Shown: in pieces, positions 44,419-55,887 of the stretch
Position numbering within the stretch: the stretch's first letter is position 1
Layout of the letters: each line of letters begins with the position of its first letter
Origin: Anthoceros angustus
Taxonomy: Eukaryota > Streptophyta > Anthocerotopsida > Anthocerotales > Anthocerotaceae
Length of the DNA stretch: 64,000 nt
Reading direction: 5' to 3'
NCBI GenBank assembly: GCA_010909165.1
Contig: VJWM01000107.1
Location: forward strand, 930,001 to 994,000
Position numbers and translations under genes: made by a program
The notes under the pieces: generated by a model
Seen by the model: only the letters and a program-made list of their open reading frames with translations
What the model was told of the DNA's origin: nothing
The model's database searches: none

Positions 44419-45357
44419 GTGGAGCTAGAGTTGCAGCAGCGAGGAATCGAAAAGGGAAGGCTAGACGAGCGAGGAGAAGTGATAGGAGCGATTTCGAGTC
44501 TCGTTTCGGATTCCCTAAGAAAGTCGCCGTCACTCCGTGACCTGGCGCTGGAGGTCGTGTGTCAACACATCGATCACGTCGATTGTCTTGGAATACTGGC
44601 GGACGAGTCCTATGCACCAGGCTATGCAAGTTGAGGAAGATTGAGCGGGAGGGTTTTGAGGCTTCTTGTTTCCGAGAAGCCGTTCATAGTGATTCCAAAT
44701 TGTTCTGATATTTCATAGGATAACTTCTGCACGGCATTCATGGCCATGCCGACTAAGCATCTGGAGATTCTGAAGCTCCTCGTTTCGGCCGAGCTCTGGC
44801 AAATCATTTTGTTTACTGCTTGAAAAAGAAGCACTTTGCCGATCGCATCCGAAAGATTAAGGTGCTACCTGTGCTCCGAACCTTTTCGATCTCCTTGGAG
44901 GGTGCGCAGTACAAGCCTGGGGTTAACTGCATGAACATGGCGCTTGTACGATTGGTGGAGGCAGTTTGTAGGAAGCTGACATGCTTGGAGCTGGAGTCTG
45001 GTTTCTCGAGCATAGTATATGTCGTAGGATCCAGGTTGGAATTGCTATGCTTGTAATTTCAGTGATGAGGCTTTGGCTTGTCTTGTCACTTCCTTAGATG
45101 ACAACCTCAAACAACTCTTTAAATTAGGAAGGCTGGGGACGACTCTTTAAATTTGTAGGCCCTTGCCTCACATTACAGAAACTCGCTGGAAGAGCTGGGT
45201 ATGTCTTGGAGTCAAGAATGACGGATGAATGCCTTGGTCTCCTTGCACATTCGCGCCTCCGGCTGACAAACCTCACCCTCAATTGCAAGGGGTGTTTTCA
45301 AGTCGCAAAAGTCTTCATCAACGGCCACTCCAATGCCAAATCTAGGCCTTGTATTAG
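44419..45357 (+). pseudogene. RAD7-like LRR pseudogene, near full length
   Basis: Collinear with the intact gene at 27604-28935. SLRDLALEVVCQHIDHVDCL matches its SLHAMALEVLCKYIDDVYDF region. Then come GRVLRLLVSEK, the TAFMAMPTKHLEILKLLVS stretch, VLRTFSISLEG, and near 45060 the SDEALACLVTSL-type LRR. The GGCCACTCCAA end lies near 45325. Stops and frameshifts occur throughout, and about a quarter of the LRRs are deleted. Confidence 0.8.
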
Positions 45358-45805
45358 ATAAGCTTGTTCATTGGGTCGGGCCCTATTACTGCCCAACTTT
45401 CCGTGGCCTTTGATCCGTCAAGACCATGTTGCCCCCGTTTTGAACATACTTCACCACTACCTTCCACATACTCGAGGTTTCTCATCACACATGTGCATAG
45501 TAGGTAGAGCATATGATAGACCATACCATCGGACATCAATTAGTGAAGTTATTATTGGGCTCTCTTAGTAATTTTTTATGTGTGAGATTATTATTTTATG
45601 ATTGAATAATTTAAAATAGATAAAATATTATATAATCTAATTATATTATGTTTAAATTAATTTATTATTAAAAATCTAATCAAATATAAAATAAGGAGAT
45701 GAATATTTAGTATCCGTGCGAATAGACATAACGATTTTCATAGCGACTATAACGACTTAACTTACTTAATGAGAAACTCTATTGAGAGAGTAGAGATAGA
45801 GAGGA

Positions 45806-46042
45806 TCTACATATGTTTATCAAAATGACGAAGCCGATGATTGAAGTGACCATAGCCTTGCCTTGATAAACTTGAGGTGGGCCAAGAGATTACTAAAATA
45901 AACATATGTGCTCATTTGTATCACAAAAATGTTTGATCCATGGTTGCATATGTGTGTGGCGTGACGTACATGCCCACTATGTAGACGTGAAGTATACTTT
46001 AGAGAAGAGAATACAAATAGTGGTTTATCATCTCAAGACCAC
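45806..46042. repeat. Direct repeat, copy 1 (partner at 46647-46876)
   Basis: Shares TTTATCAAAATGA...AAGCCGATGATT, ATATGTGCTCATTTGTATCA and CTTTAGAGAAGAGA with the second copy. The two are 0.8 kb apart and moderately diverged. Confidence 0.85.
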
Positions 46043-46646
46043 GGTTTACCCTGGTTTTTCACCTAACCTCATGCCCGCCTCATGGCCTTGTTAGTTCCAT
46101 GTATTAGCATCCTTGGCTATGCACTGTAGTTGTCATGCACAACATTAGTTGTAGTTTTGTTAGGATTTAGGATTATCGTTGTTTTCTTTTCCACAAAAAT
46201 CATTCAATTTTTTTTAACAATATGCTTTTCAAAAGAATATCGCCTTTAAATCATCTATGAGATGTACGTGTTCTTCAAACATATCTTGAAAGAGTTCACA
46301 TGGGCCAAATCAAGTACAAAATAAAAATGACACATGGGCCAAATCAAGTACAAAATAAAACCAAACATGATCGAAATCCAAGGACAAAATAGAAAATGAC
46401 AGCCTAAATAAACAAAAGTAGGTCAAAGTTTAGATGTACAAAATCCAAGGTCATTATCAAAATGATGGCCTATATATATAAGGTATATGCTTCTTTCACA
46501 TACTTTAGAAAAGAGGGTATTTTCATAACCTTTTGAAGAGGTTTTTCTCATAACATTTACTATTCTTCGTGCATTACGGTTATACTAGCCTACATAACAT
46601 CTAAATATTGCGTTAGAAATCATGAACACGCCTTCAATTTACAATG

Positions 46647-46876
46647 TATCTACAAATGTTTATCAAAATGAAGCCGATGATTCGAAGTGACTTGTCTTTG
46701 TTTGCCTTGATAGTCTTGAGGTGGGCGAGATTACTAAAATAAATATATGTGCTCATTTGTATCATAAAAATGTTTAGATCCATGGTTACATATGTGCGCT
46801 GCGTACATGCCCATTATGTAGACGTGAAATACACTTTAGAGAAGAGATTACGGAAAAGGTTTACCATCTCAAGACG
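46647..46876. repeat. Direct repeat, copy 2 (partner at 45806-46042)
   Basis: Same unit and order as copy 1, with small indels. Confidence 0.85.
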
Positions 46877-47739
46877 AAAGTCATCTTCCACATCAATTTG
46901 AATGACCTCATTTCCATCCAAGAGGACATTCAAATGATAAGAGATATTGTGAGTGGAGAGTAGAGATGGATATAATGTCGTATCGGGATTGAACAAATCT
47001 TGACAAGATGGAGAAAATGCAATCCAAAGTAACGAAGATGAAAGGCTTTTCTTGTATGTTGAATTGCAATGGTGTCTTGCTATATATGAACAGGCATCCG
47101 GATCAAGTAGCTTTGGCACTATCCTATGGTGGATAGGGCCATCCCATCTAGTGAGTACACACACCTATAGATGGAGCCACCCTATCCAACGAGTACACCT
47201 AGATGATTTAGATCATCTCATTTATATTGAGAAGAAAGTATTAAATAATCATTTGAATTAATTTGATTATTTTAGTTATTTATTTAATAATTATCATATA
47301 ACTATCTTCTATTTTTGTATAGATAAGTCATTTTTCTGATTAAATTTACATGAATATTTATGGGTTTTTCAAAACAATTCTGGTTTTGTTGAAAATATAC
47401 ACCAAAATAGGACAAAGCCCTCCAAAGAGACCTTCACATCGAGACCGAATACGACCTCCAGACAAGTGGACAATGTTGAATAAGAACACCTACACACGAA
47501 CCTAAACACCGACTACCTCCGAACTCCCAATCCACTCAAAGCTTGAGACTCATAACAGTAAACCTCAAACGACACCATCCAACCAGCCAAGCCGATAACA
47601 TGGCCAATGTAGGATCAAAAGCTCCAAATCATACACGATACATGAGCCTAATCGCCACCTAACACTTGAATGTGCTTGGATGAGGATGACACGTATTCAC
47701 CTCACCAAAGCACATTGATAAGAGCGCTCCCAAAATCCA

Positions 47740-47990
47740 AAGAACGTAAGAAACCAGCCTATTGTCACTAAACCACTTTAAAACTCTTAAGAATTGGACC
47801 CCAAAGAACGTAAGAAACCCTATTGTCAATAAACCACTTTAAAACTCTTAAGAATTGGACCACGAAGAACGTAAGAAATCAACCTATCCTCAATAAATCA
47901 CTCTAAAACTCTTAAGAATTGGACCCCGACGTAAGAAACCAGCCTATGGTCAATAAACCACTTTAAAACTCTAAAGAATTATAGACAATG
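47740..47990. repeat. Tandem array, about four ~63 bp units
   Basis: Units share AACGTAAGAAA, CAATAAACCACTTTAAAACT and CTTAAGAATTGGACC. Confidence 0.9.
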
Positions 47991-47995
47991 TTTTT

Positions 47996-48259
47996 GTGGA
48001 CGAACTTTTGTTGGCGGATGGGGATCACGGACCTTGTCAAGACTCGGAGCCTAAGAAGTTCAACATCGCAACAATAGTGTGGGATGAGGAAGACCCAACA
48101 ATTGCCCGACGGTGCTTGGAAGACTTGGATCTAATGATCAAGCACAAACATGAGGGTATACACTTTGGTGTTGACAAGCCCCATGGGAACTACTATTGGG
48201 ACTATTTCTGGAATTTTTATTCCATAAGGGCAAGTTCCTCCTCTGTGGAAAACCTCTAA
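47996..48259 (+). CDS. Hypothetical ORF, 87 residues
   Basis: Not recognised. The protein is acidic and aromatic (VWDEEDPTIARRCLEDLDLM, NYYWDYFWNFY). The first codon is non-ATG in this frame, so it would have to be an exon or relic. No partner was found. Confidence 0.2.
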   Translation: MDELLLADGDHGPCQDSEPKKFNIATIVWDEEDPTIARRCLEDLDLMIKHKHEGIHFGVDKPHGNYYWDYFWNFYSIRASSSSVENL

Positions 48260-48456
48260 GGACTCCGGTTAGTAGAGAGCATTTCATTTCCCAAGAAGCA
48301 ACCTTCTAAATCAAGAGGCGGATTTGTGTGTGCGGCTTGTTAGGCAAGCGAGGAGCCGTGAAGGAAAGCTTAGCGAATGATGAGTCGATGACAAGCCACT
48401 TAGGTTAGGACATCAAGCCTTTTGCACTTGAATGTGAGGTCCCGAGGGTGCCACTT

Positions 48457-48675
48457 TGTTAGATATACCTATGCACATGTGTAACATATAGTTATAGGCA
48501 GTTAGTATGGGAACACATACACACGGGCAGCAAATGTATGAGCTCTTTCTCACTATCATTCGTCAAAGGATTCCACCAACCAGTTTGCCTCAAGCTTGAG
48601 GGCTTTATGTGATGCCGTTCCTCGCAATGTTCGGCTTTGTGTCACGACCGGTGGTAATCCACTACACCGCTGCAA
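48457..48675. repeat. Dispersed repeat, copy 2 (partner at 40685-40905)
   Basis: Same orientation as copy 1. Shares TGTTAGATATACCTA, ATTCGTCAAAGGATTCCA and CTCAAGCTTGAGGGCTT. Confidence 0.65.
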
Positions 48676-49087
48676 AGGCGCAAGTTGGCTCTTCCTAACC
48701 CCATGAGACCAGGAAAACGATATATTGGTCGAATCTTGCACAACCTAGGGCCTTAATAGGCACCTACAGCTCACACCAGTGAGACTTTCAAGACGCTTTT
48801 ACACTCTCAATTCATACACATTTCAATTTTTCCCCATCACTCGTAGTGGCATACCGAAGGGCCATATGGACATGCATTCACGTATGGTAGGGCCCCTAGA
48901 CCATGGCGGAAAGCGTAAACGCCTGTAGCTAGGTCCTACACAGACACAAGTCACATATCGCTCTTTAGTGATGTAGAGGCGCAAGTCCGATTCTTGCACG
49001 GTGGAGAGCTCCCCTCAGCTATCGCCACCATGCTTAAACAAAAGACACTTTCAAAACGCAGGCGTAGGAAGAAATGCCAGCCATTTC

Positions 49088-49330
49088 TTAAGCCAAATAG
49101 ACAACATTTACAAGAACGTGGTTACTAAGCATCTTGTGCTTCGATCGATACTTAGATGGGGTGTCTAGACGGAGTGGATACCCTTGGTGCAAATAGCTGA
49201 GGTACACTATAGTACAAGTTGTTAAGAACCAAGTCCTATTATAGGAAAATTCAATCAAGTGGACTATAATAGACAAAAAGCTAGGTAAAGATTTAGAATC
49301 ACCCACCTTAGTAGAAAAAGGGACCCACAC
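49088..49330 (-). repeat. Dispersed degenerate element, copy 2 (inverted relative to 24110-24350)
   Basis: Minus-strand translation VYLSYLHQGYPLRL and the flanking CTTGGTTCTTAACAACTTG region match the 24 kb copy. Confidence 0.5.
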
Positions 49331-50107
49331 TCATCCATGCCTCGCCTCATCATCACTAACCACATCATTTATATGCGGAAAATGCTCGATTATGTGTGTG
49401 AGAATCACATTCCTCAACATTTATTTGAAATAATGTCAATCCCATTTATTGTTGCAATCATTTCATTCCGCATTTCATTGAGGATTTCATCTAGTCTTGT
49501 CTGTAGAAGCTCATCTATGTTTATCTCATCATCATGAAGATTCATCATTATCAACTTCAAGTATTAATCCTTTGCAATTGGGAAATGTGCATCTTGCATG
49601 ATGATTATGCAACCATGGAGCAAGACATCGCTTGTGAAAGGAATGAAGATCGTCCACTTGTGTGATTTCTTGATGTTTTTAATTTCATCTTGACAAATGG
49701 TGCAATCCTTGATTCATTAAGCCATTATACATCCTTGTTCCTTGAATTATTGCCATTATACATCCTTGTTCGACCTTGAATGTTCTTCTAATTGAACGTT
49801 ATGCTCCATCGAGTTTCCTTAAATGAATCCTTCCTTGGAATAAGGAATAATGTGGTATTACGGATGCGTGATATGCCATATATTCGATGACAAACATATA
49901 TAGTTGGGGGGTCAGTAACTAGGTATTATCAGGTAAAAAAAGTTTTTTCTCGATAACAAAATTGATAATAATTACAAATTGGTCTTACTATTTTAAATAT
50001 TAGATAAAAATTATAAGATCTAATATATATGGTATCTATGTATGGAGTTGTGTTCACTGCAGCTTCTTAAAGATAGGTAGATCTATAAAGTTTAGGGTTT
50101 ATAGGTA

Positions 50108-50228
50108 GATAGAGGTTCGCTAGGCGAATAGGCGGGTAGGCGGGTAGGCGGGTAGGCGGGTAGGCGAATAGGCGAATAGGCGGGTAGGCGGGTAGGCGGG
50201 TAGGCGGGTAGGCGGGTAGGCGGGTAGT
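50108..50228. repeat. G-rich octamer array (TAGGCGGG / TAGGCGAA)
   Basis: About 14-15 units of 8 bp, with mixed GGG and GAA endings. It is the second octamer array in the window. Confidence 0.95.
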
Positions 50229-51471
50229 AACAAATGTAAGGTTGATGTAGATCAATTACCATTTAGTAATTACATATTTCATTGAGTATCAAGAAAAGAA
50301 CTTAAAGTGCTTATCTTGAAAGACACTATCTAAAACTTAAAAGACATAAGCATTGGTAAGGGTAACCCTATTGAGTACTTCTAATATATTTATTTCAGCT
50401 ACCCTTATAATAGCATATATAATTAATGCTGACCTAATTCGGATATGCTCAACACTATCCTTTAACACTCCCACTTGGTGATCATATCAGTGAATTCGTC
50501 TTGCTTGCGCCTTGATCCTCCACTTTGTGAACCTTGCAACTCCGGCTATGGATGATTGCCTTGCATCCGGTGCTCAGTCCCTCATTCGGTACTTAATGGG
50601 CGTGCTCTTGAAAAGCCGATTGCGACCGGTCGCTATCTCTCTCGCTTACCTTTGTGCATGCTAGCCACGAGTGCACGGAAAGGTGAGAAAGATGTCGTCT
50701 TCTTGAGGAGAAGATGGTTGCGCCGCCATGTGAGAGCAAGGGAAGGTTCGCCAACTAGGGAGCCCCTAGGACAAGCCTCGTGCTCAACTAGAAGAGGTGG
50801 GGAGTTGTCGGTGCCGAGCGGCTCAACCCACGGAGAGACCCGGTCGCCCCGGAGCGAGCCGCCCTTGCGGCAAGAGCGAGCGTGAGGGCTATGGGAGCCC
50901 CTCAACACCCTAGGCTGCTGCGCGCGTCCTCGGCTGTTCAAGTTAGCGAGAAAACCAAAGGAGGCGGCTCAGCAGCGGACTTCTAGCTTTCACCGGTCTT
51001 GGACTGTTGCTATGTGGGGCGATGGTGCTGTGATGCCTGATCTTCTTCCTCGGTTCCCTAAGGGAGCATTCGGAAGGATACCAAAATAATTGGCCTTGGC
51101 ACACTGTTGAAACCTAATTCGCTTGTACAGTGCACCATGTCTTGTGTGGTGATGAACGCATCAAAGTGCGTGAGAGCGAGTTCCGGACATGTTGTTAGCA
51201 TTTACCGTGAGTGCTCTTCTTTTGGTAACGCCCTTTTGATTTGCTTACTCCCCTTTGCCTTCCTAATTGACTTGTTGCCTTGTCGGGTTACGTATACAAG
51301 CTTGAGGAGGAGACGATGTTCCTTAAGACTACATGTCATCTCCTTCTTCATCCGCACGGTGTTGGTCCGATTTCCTCGGCGGCAAACAGACTATGACTCG
51401 ACAACCCTAAGGAGGTGTCGAAAACGAAGATAGTGGACTACAGCTATTAGGTTGTAGTGGGTGGGCAGTTT
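50229..51471. other. Intergenic, with a GC-rich island at 50540-50960
   Basis: Flank on the 3' side of the copia element, which may include its LTR; ends were not found. The GC-rich block stands out from AT-rich neighbours, but the ORFs in it match nothing known. CTCCCACTTGGTGATCAT at about 50468 resembles CTCCCACTTGTTGATCAT at about 59887, so related LTR-type DNA may flank both places. Confidence 0.4.
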
Positions 51472-51999
51472 TCATTTTTGCAGCTTAAGTGACTGAATTG
51501 CAGCTAGGAAAGCTGATGACTCTCCTAGCCCAAGACCCTTAACGTGCTTCTCGTGTAGCTCACGTCCCAGTGCCTTGGTAAGAACATCTGCCGGATTGTC
51601 TTGTGTTGGTATGTATTGCAATCCGATTGTTCCTGCTGCAACAAGCTCTCGAATATAGTGGTACTCAACTTCAACGTGTTTTGTCCTAGAGTGGAACACC
51701 GGATTCTTAGCCAGTGCTATTGAGCCTTGGTTGTCAGTGTGGATGACTGTGCAGGTAGGGAGTTCGATCCCTAGCTCAGAAAACAAGAGCTTGCACCATA
51801 CAACCTCTTTTGCTGCTGCAGTAAGCACCCGATATTCTGCCTCTGTGCTGGATAGAGCAACCGTTGGCTGCTTTTTGCTGGACCAACAGATAGGACCACC
51901 AGCTACACACACCACGTATCCTGAAACTGATTTTCTGGTGTCTACATCACCGGCGTAGTCCGAGTCTGTATAAACTTCTAGGTCTAAGGGAGTTCCCAT
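51472..51999 (-). pseudogene. copia RNase H fragment
   Basis: 175 residues in one open frame, with YTDSDYAGD, SSTEAEYRVL, HTDNQGSIALAKNP and DNPADVLTKALGRELHE, the typical landmarks of the copia RNase H. It is separated from the RT by stops. Confidence 0.9.
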
Positions 52000-52168
52000 C
52001 TCATGTGAGTACTTGATACCTCATTGGCGGTTCCTTAAGATACCTAAAGACTCGCAACACAACTCAATGTTCTGTCCGGGATTTTCAAGATATTGTGACG
52101 CTTGTTGCATAAGCTACTTCGGCCTTGTAGTGTTTTGCATATATGAGCTTTCAAGCGCTTTGTAGTCG

Positions 52169-52909
52169 TTAGCCATCGATCCTTCTCACTTTGTATGGTA
52201 GGTGACATGCTCTTCTTGAGCTTGATCCGATGGGAAGAGGTGGTACTACCTTAACATCCTTTAAAGAGCCGCTTGTCAAGTAAGTATCTAGGCATGTTAG
52301 AGTGATAACCTTAGAAAGCCTGTTTCTTTGAATGTGGATTCCAAGGCAACTCTGAAGCGGGCCTAAATTTGACATCTTAAATTTTGTAGCCAAAAGATCC
52401 GTTATCTTGTCAATATAGTGGTATTCTTTGGAAGTATCAAGTAAATCCACGTGTCTGACTAAGTAACATGTGACATCTCCACTTATATATATGTATAGAC
52501 TGCCATCAGCTTTGCTTTTGGTGAATCCAAGAGCTAGCAGTTCAGTATCCAGCTCAACATTCCACTTCAATGCTGATTGCTTAAGTCCATACAGACATTT
52601 TATTAGCTTACAGGCATAGTCTTCTTTGCCCTTAACCTCATAGCCGGGAGGTTGCTGCATATAAATTTCAGTGTCCAGTTTCCCATTCAGAAAGGCAGTC
52701 TTTACATCGAACATCTGCAGCTCGTAATCCTTGTATCTTGTGGCACAAATGGTGCGAAGGGTTGCAAGCTTGACAAGCTGGAGCAAAGGTCTCAAGTAAT
52801 CAAGTCCTGGAACTTGGGAGAATCCTCTTGCAACAAGTCGGGCCTTGTACCTGTCGAAGGTACCGTCAGCCTTAACCTTTAGCTTAAATACCCATTTACA
52901 AGACACCAT
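52169..52909 (-). pseudogene. copia reverse transcriptase fragment
   Basis: 246 residues. It has WVFKLKVKADGTFDRYKARL, FDVKTAFLNG with the first catalytic Asp at 68, and YGLKQSALKW. The second catalytic site (expected YxDD) reads RHVD at 152-155, so the enzyme is inactive as written. Confidence 0.88.
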
Positions 52910-53200
52910 TTTTCTGCCTGGTGGGAGTTTAGCTAACTCCCATGTGCCGTTTTCTATAAGGGAGTCATACTCGGATCGGATTGCCTTCTCCCACTCTTTA
53001 TGATCAGGTCTGCTAGAGCTTCCTGAAGAGACTGTGGTTCAATAGGATCAAGTGACATAGCAGCATTGACCTTAACATGTGAAGATGTGGGTCTGAAATC
53101 TGGAGCTTGATAATAATCGGGGGCTCGTCGTTCCCGAGCTGGATAGCGTCGCGGTGATTACTGTTCAAGCGGTTGGGAATCATCAGAGTCGCTGTTTTCA

Positions 53201-53769
53201 TCATCGGTGAGTCTTGACATCATCGGATCGGCGATTAGGTTGAGGAGGTTCTGCTGTAGATCGGGGCTGTCGAGGCGTTGCGGGTTCTATCCCAACTACC
53301 TGCTCATGTTGCGGTTCATCCCCCCCTGCAGGAGGAACCTCCTCAAGAGTGAAGTCTTCAAAAACTGTGACATCAGGAAGTGTGAGATCATCAGGCAGAT
53401 CCTCCTCATTTACAGGAGTAACTCCCATTGGTTGCCAGAACCGTCCTTCATCGAAGGTAACACTGCGTGAATAGATGACTTGAGCACGAGAAACATCATA
53501 CAGTTTATATGCCTTGATGCCCTCTGTATAGCCAATCATTAGAAGTTTCTTAGACTTTGCAGAGAGCTTCTTCCTCTTCTCCTTTGGGATAAAAGCATAA
53601 GCGATGCAGCCAAAGGTGCGAAGATGATGGAGAGAAGGCTTGCGACAAAAGAAAGCTTCATAGGGAGTCTGTCCCTCAACAGAGTTGGCGCTGTTGAGGT
53701 ACAGATGTCATAAGGGCTTCGGAGAGGGAAGAGGCGATTTGGCATGATGTGGGGAGGAAGCCATCTCAC
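53201..53769 (-). pseudogene. copia integrase C-terminal fragment
   Basis: Two overlapping frames. One covers the GYTEGIKAYKLYDV stretch and an acidic linker; the other, 53769-53539, covers the preceding region. The catalytic core lies upstream at about 53770-54330 but is broken by stops. Confidence 0.75.
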
Positions 53770-55887
53770 GAGTTAGGTTCAAGCGTTACGCTACACGTTT
53801 CTTCTGTAAACCACTTGTAAGTTGCACCAATTCCCTCTGCTGTACAATAGGCTTGAAACTCATGTGATGTGTATTCACCGCCATTGTCAGATCGGAGTAT
53901 CTTAAGCTGTTTTCCTGTCCATCTCTCTGCATACCTCAAGTAGTCTTTGAAATAAGAGAAGCATTCACTTTTAGCTTTGAGGATGTAAGCAATGACAAAT
54001 CTGGTTTTGTCGTCTGTGAATGTGAGGAAATAACGACCACCTCCAAGTGAGGGCTATGAAAGAGGCCCACATATGTCAGTGTGTACCATTTCAAGAATCT
54101 CTAAAGCTCGATGTGGAGTTACATTCTTGAAAATGCACAGTGGCGCTTAGAAAGCACAGGCCTCACACAAAGGTAATGGTGATAATGGCCCAATTTTTCC
54201 ATCATGGTAAAGGTCACTAGTGGCTAGCCTAGCTTGGCATGGGGGTGACCTAGGCGTGAATGCCATAATTTAGCCTTCTCAACTTGTTTTGCGAGCGTGA
54301 GAAGCTAGATGGGTTTGGGCTACACCAAGATTTGTGTGCAAGCGAAGCAGATCTTGGTCGATGATCCGTAGCTAGGATTTTTCGATGATCATATGCATCG
54401 ATAATCCGACACCTGTAGGGTAAAGAGGATATGGCTATTATTATCCATGTTTAGCTTCCTAACGAGATAAGATTTCTAGTCATTTCGGGGCGTAATATAC
54501 TTCTATAAGAGATAGTATGACACTGAAGGTGGAATCTTCAACATGCCTATTAGGAGACACAAGTGACCTATCATCACCAGTAAGCGAATCCTTTAAGCGG
54601 TTTGTATGTGACGGCATTTCTATCGAAGCGGATGTGTTGTTGCACAGTATCTAGGTACCATTCATGAAATGGCTTACCATGGATGTTTGTTGACAAGCAA
54701 TTGGGGTTAGCAAGGATGTACAAAATCCACTGGTCCCTGATCGAGAAGCTTGTTTCTTCACAACAACGTGTGTCTCGAAGTGGAATTGCCCTCCTTGCGA
54801 GGTATTCCGGCTGCTTCTTCGACACTCGTTTTCCCAATGACACGGAACTTGGCACCGTGGCATTTTCCAGTCTTCTTGGGTTTCTTACGTGAAGATGCTC
54901 ATTGTGAGCTACTTGCATTTGAGGTATTCATTTACCTTTGAAGTTGGGCTTTCCCCTTTGTTTGTTTGTAGTGTACGATTGCATCTTGCTTGACGCTTAT
55001 TGTTCCCCTTGTAGCTTCCTCACGGAGAGCTCCCACTAGTTACGAAAAGTTGTTTGAGGAAGAGTAACACAGCTTAGCAATTTTCGCCTTGGTGATGCGA
55101 GCGTTGTAAGAAGTCACAAAGTGTGACCAAGAGTGCAGGGCGACATCATGAGGTACATTGTGAGCAAATCATCCTTAAGACTTTCCTGTGAAGCACTTTC
55201 AAGTTTAGAAACCGGTGTTCTAAAGAATCCGATGTGTTTCTCAATTGTATCCCCATCTCTCATTCTGCGATTACGAACATTGCGGAGGCTGTCATTTGGC
55301 TAGTGGTATTGGTGCAGTACAAGTCCTGGCTTTGGTCCATATATGCGATGTTTTGCATCCGGAGGTCTGTCTCATCATGTCAGAGGTAAGCCCACTCCGG
55401 ATCAGATACATTGCAGCTTCGTCCTTAGTAGTCCATGCTTCCTGACTCTTCTTCTCAATAGCTGAAGGTGTAGAGTCAGTAGGTACAGTGTCAAGGAACT
55501 TGTCCTCCCCTGTGGCAAATTTCCATAGCTTTTTATTTTGCAGTGCTCCACGCATCCGCATGACCCAGACGTCATAATCTGTTCCTCCAAACCTGTCCTT
55601 TTCTTTGAAACCATCTCCACCGAGGTTAGAGGTGGGATCGCCATGTTTCTAGAAGCTGTTAGTCCCTCCTAAGCTGTTAGGAATTATGACCATTAGCTAA
55701 TGCTAAAATGCTGTTTGACCTATCTTTGCGGTCGAGCGGGGGCTTTGCAAAGGAACACCTAAAATGCTAATGTTACATCAAAGGTGAGGCTGCCATGCTG
55801 AATATCTGAGAGGATTAGTAGGGTTAGCAGTGCATCATTATGAAGCATTGCGGTGCATGCGATTTCGAGTGATTCTATTGTTCCCTC

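Larger units (their letters stand above)
45358..47995. other. AT-rich intergenic with decayed repeats; no gene
   Basis: Contains the direct repeat pair at 45806/46647 and the 47740-47990 tandem array. ORFs (for example 46814-47164 on minus) show no known domain. Confidence 0.5.
48260..50107. other. Intergenic with dispersed repeats; no gene
   Basis: Holds the second copies of two dispersed elements (48457-48675 and 49088-49330). 49340-49800 is of mixed composition with no domain; 49920-50040 is AT-rich. Confidence 0.5.
51472..55660 (-). mobile_element. Ty1/copia retrotransposon, broken, gag to RNase H (copy 1)
   Basis: Read from 55660 down to 51472, the domain order is gag, zinc-knuckle/protease region, integrase, reverse transcriptase, RNase H, which is the copia order. 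Many frameshifts and stops break the polyprotein. LTRs could not be delimited. The gag-to-integrase half is duplicated upstream (55888-57985). Confidence 0.9.

Noticed and set aside
48960-49020. Possible tRNA B-box (AAGTCCGATTCTTGC)
   Set aside because: No matching A-box or cloverleaf could be folded around it.
50556-50941. GC-rich ORFs on both strands near the copia element
   Set aside because: Composition-driven open frames; no known protein similarity recognised.
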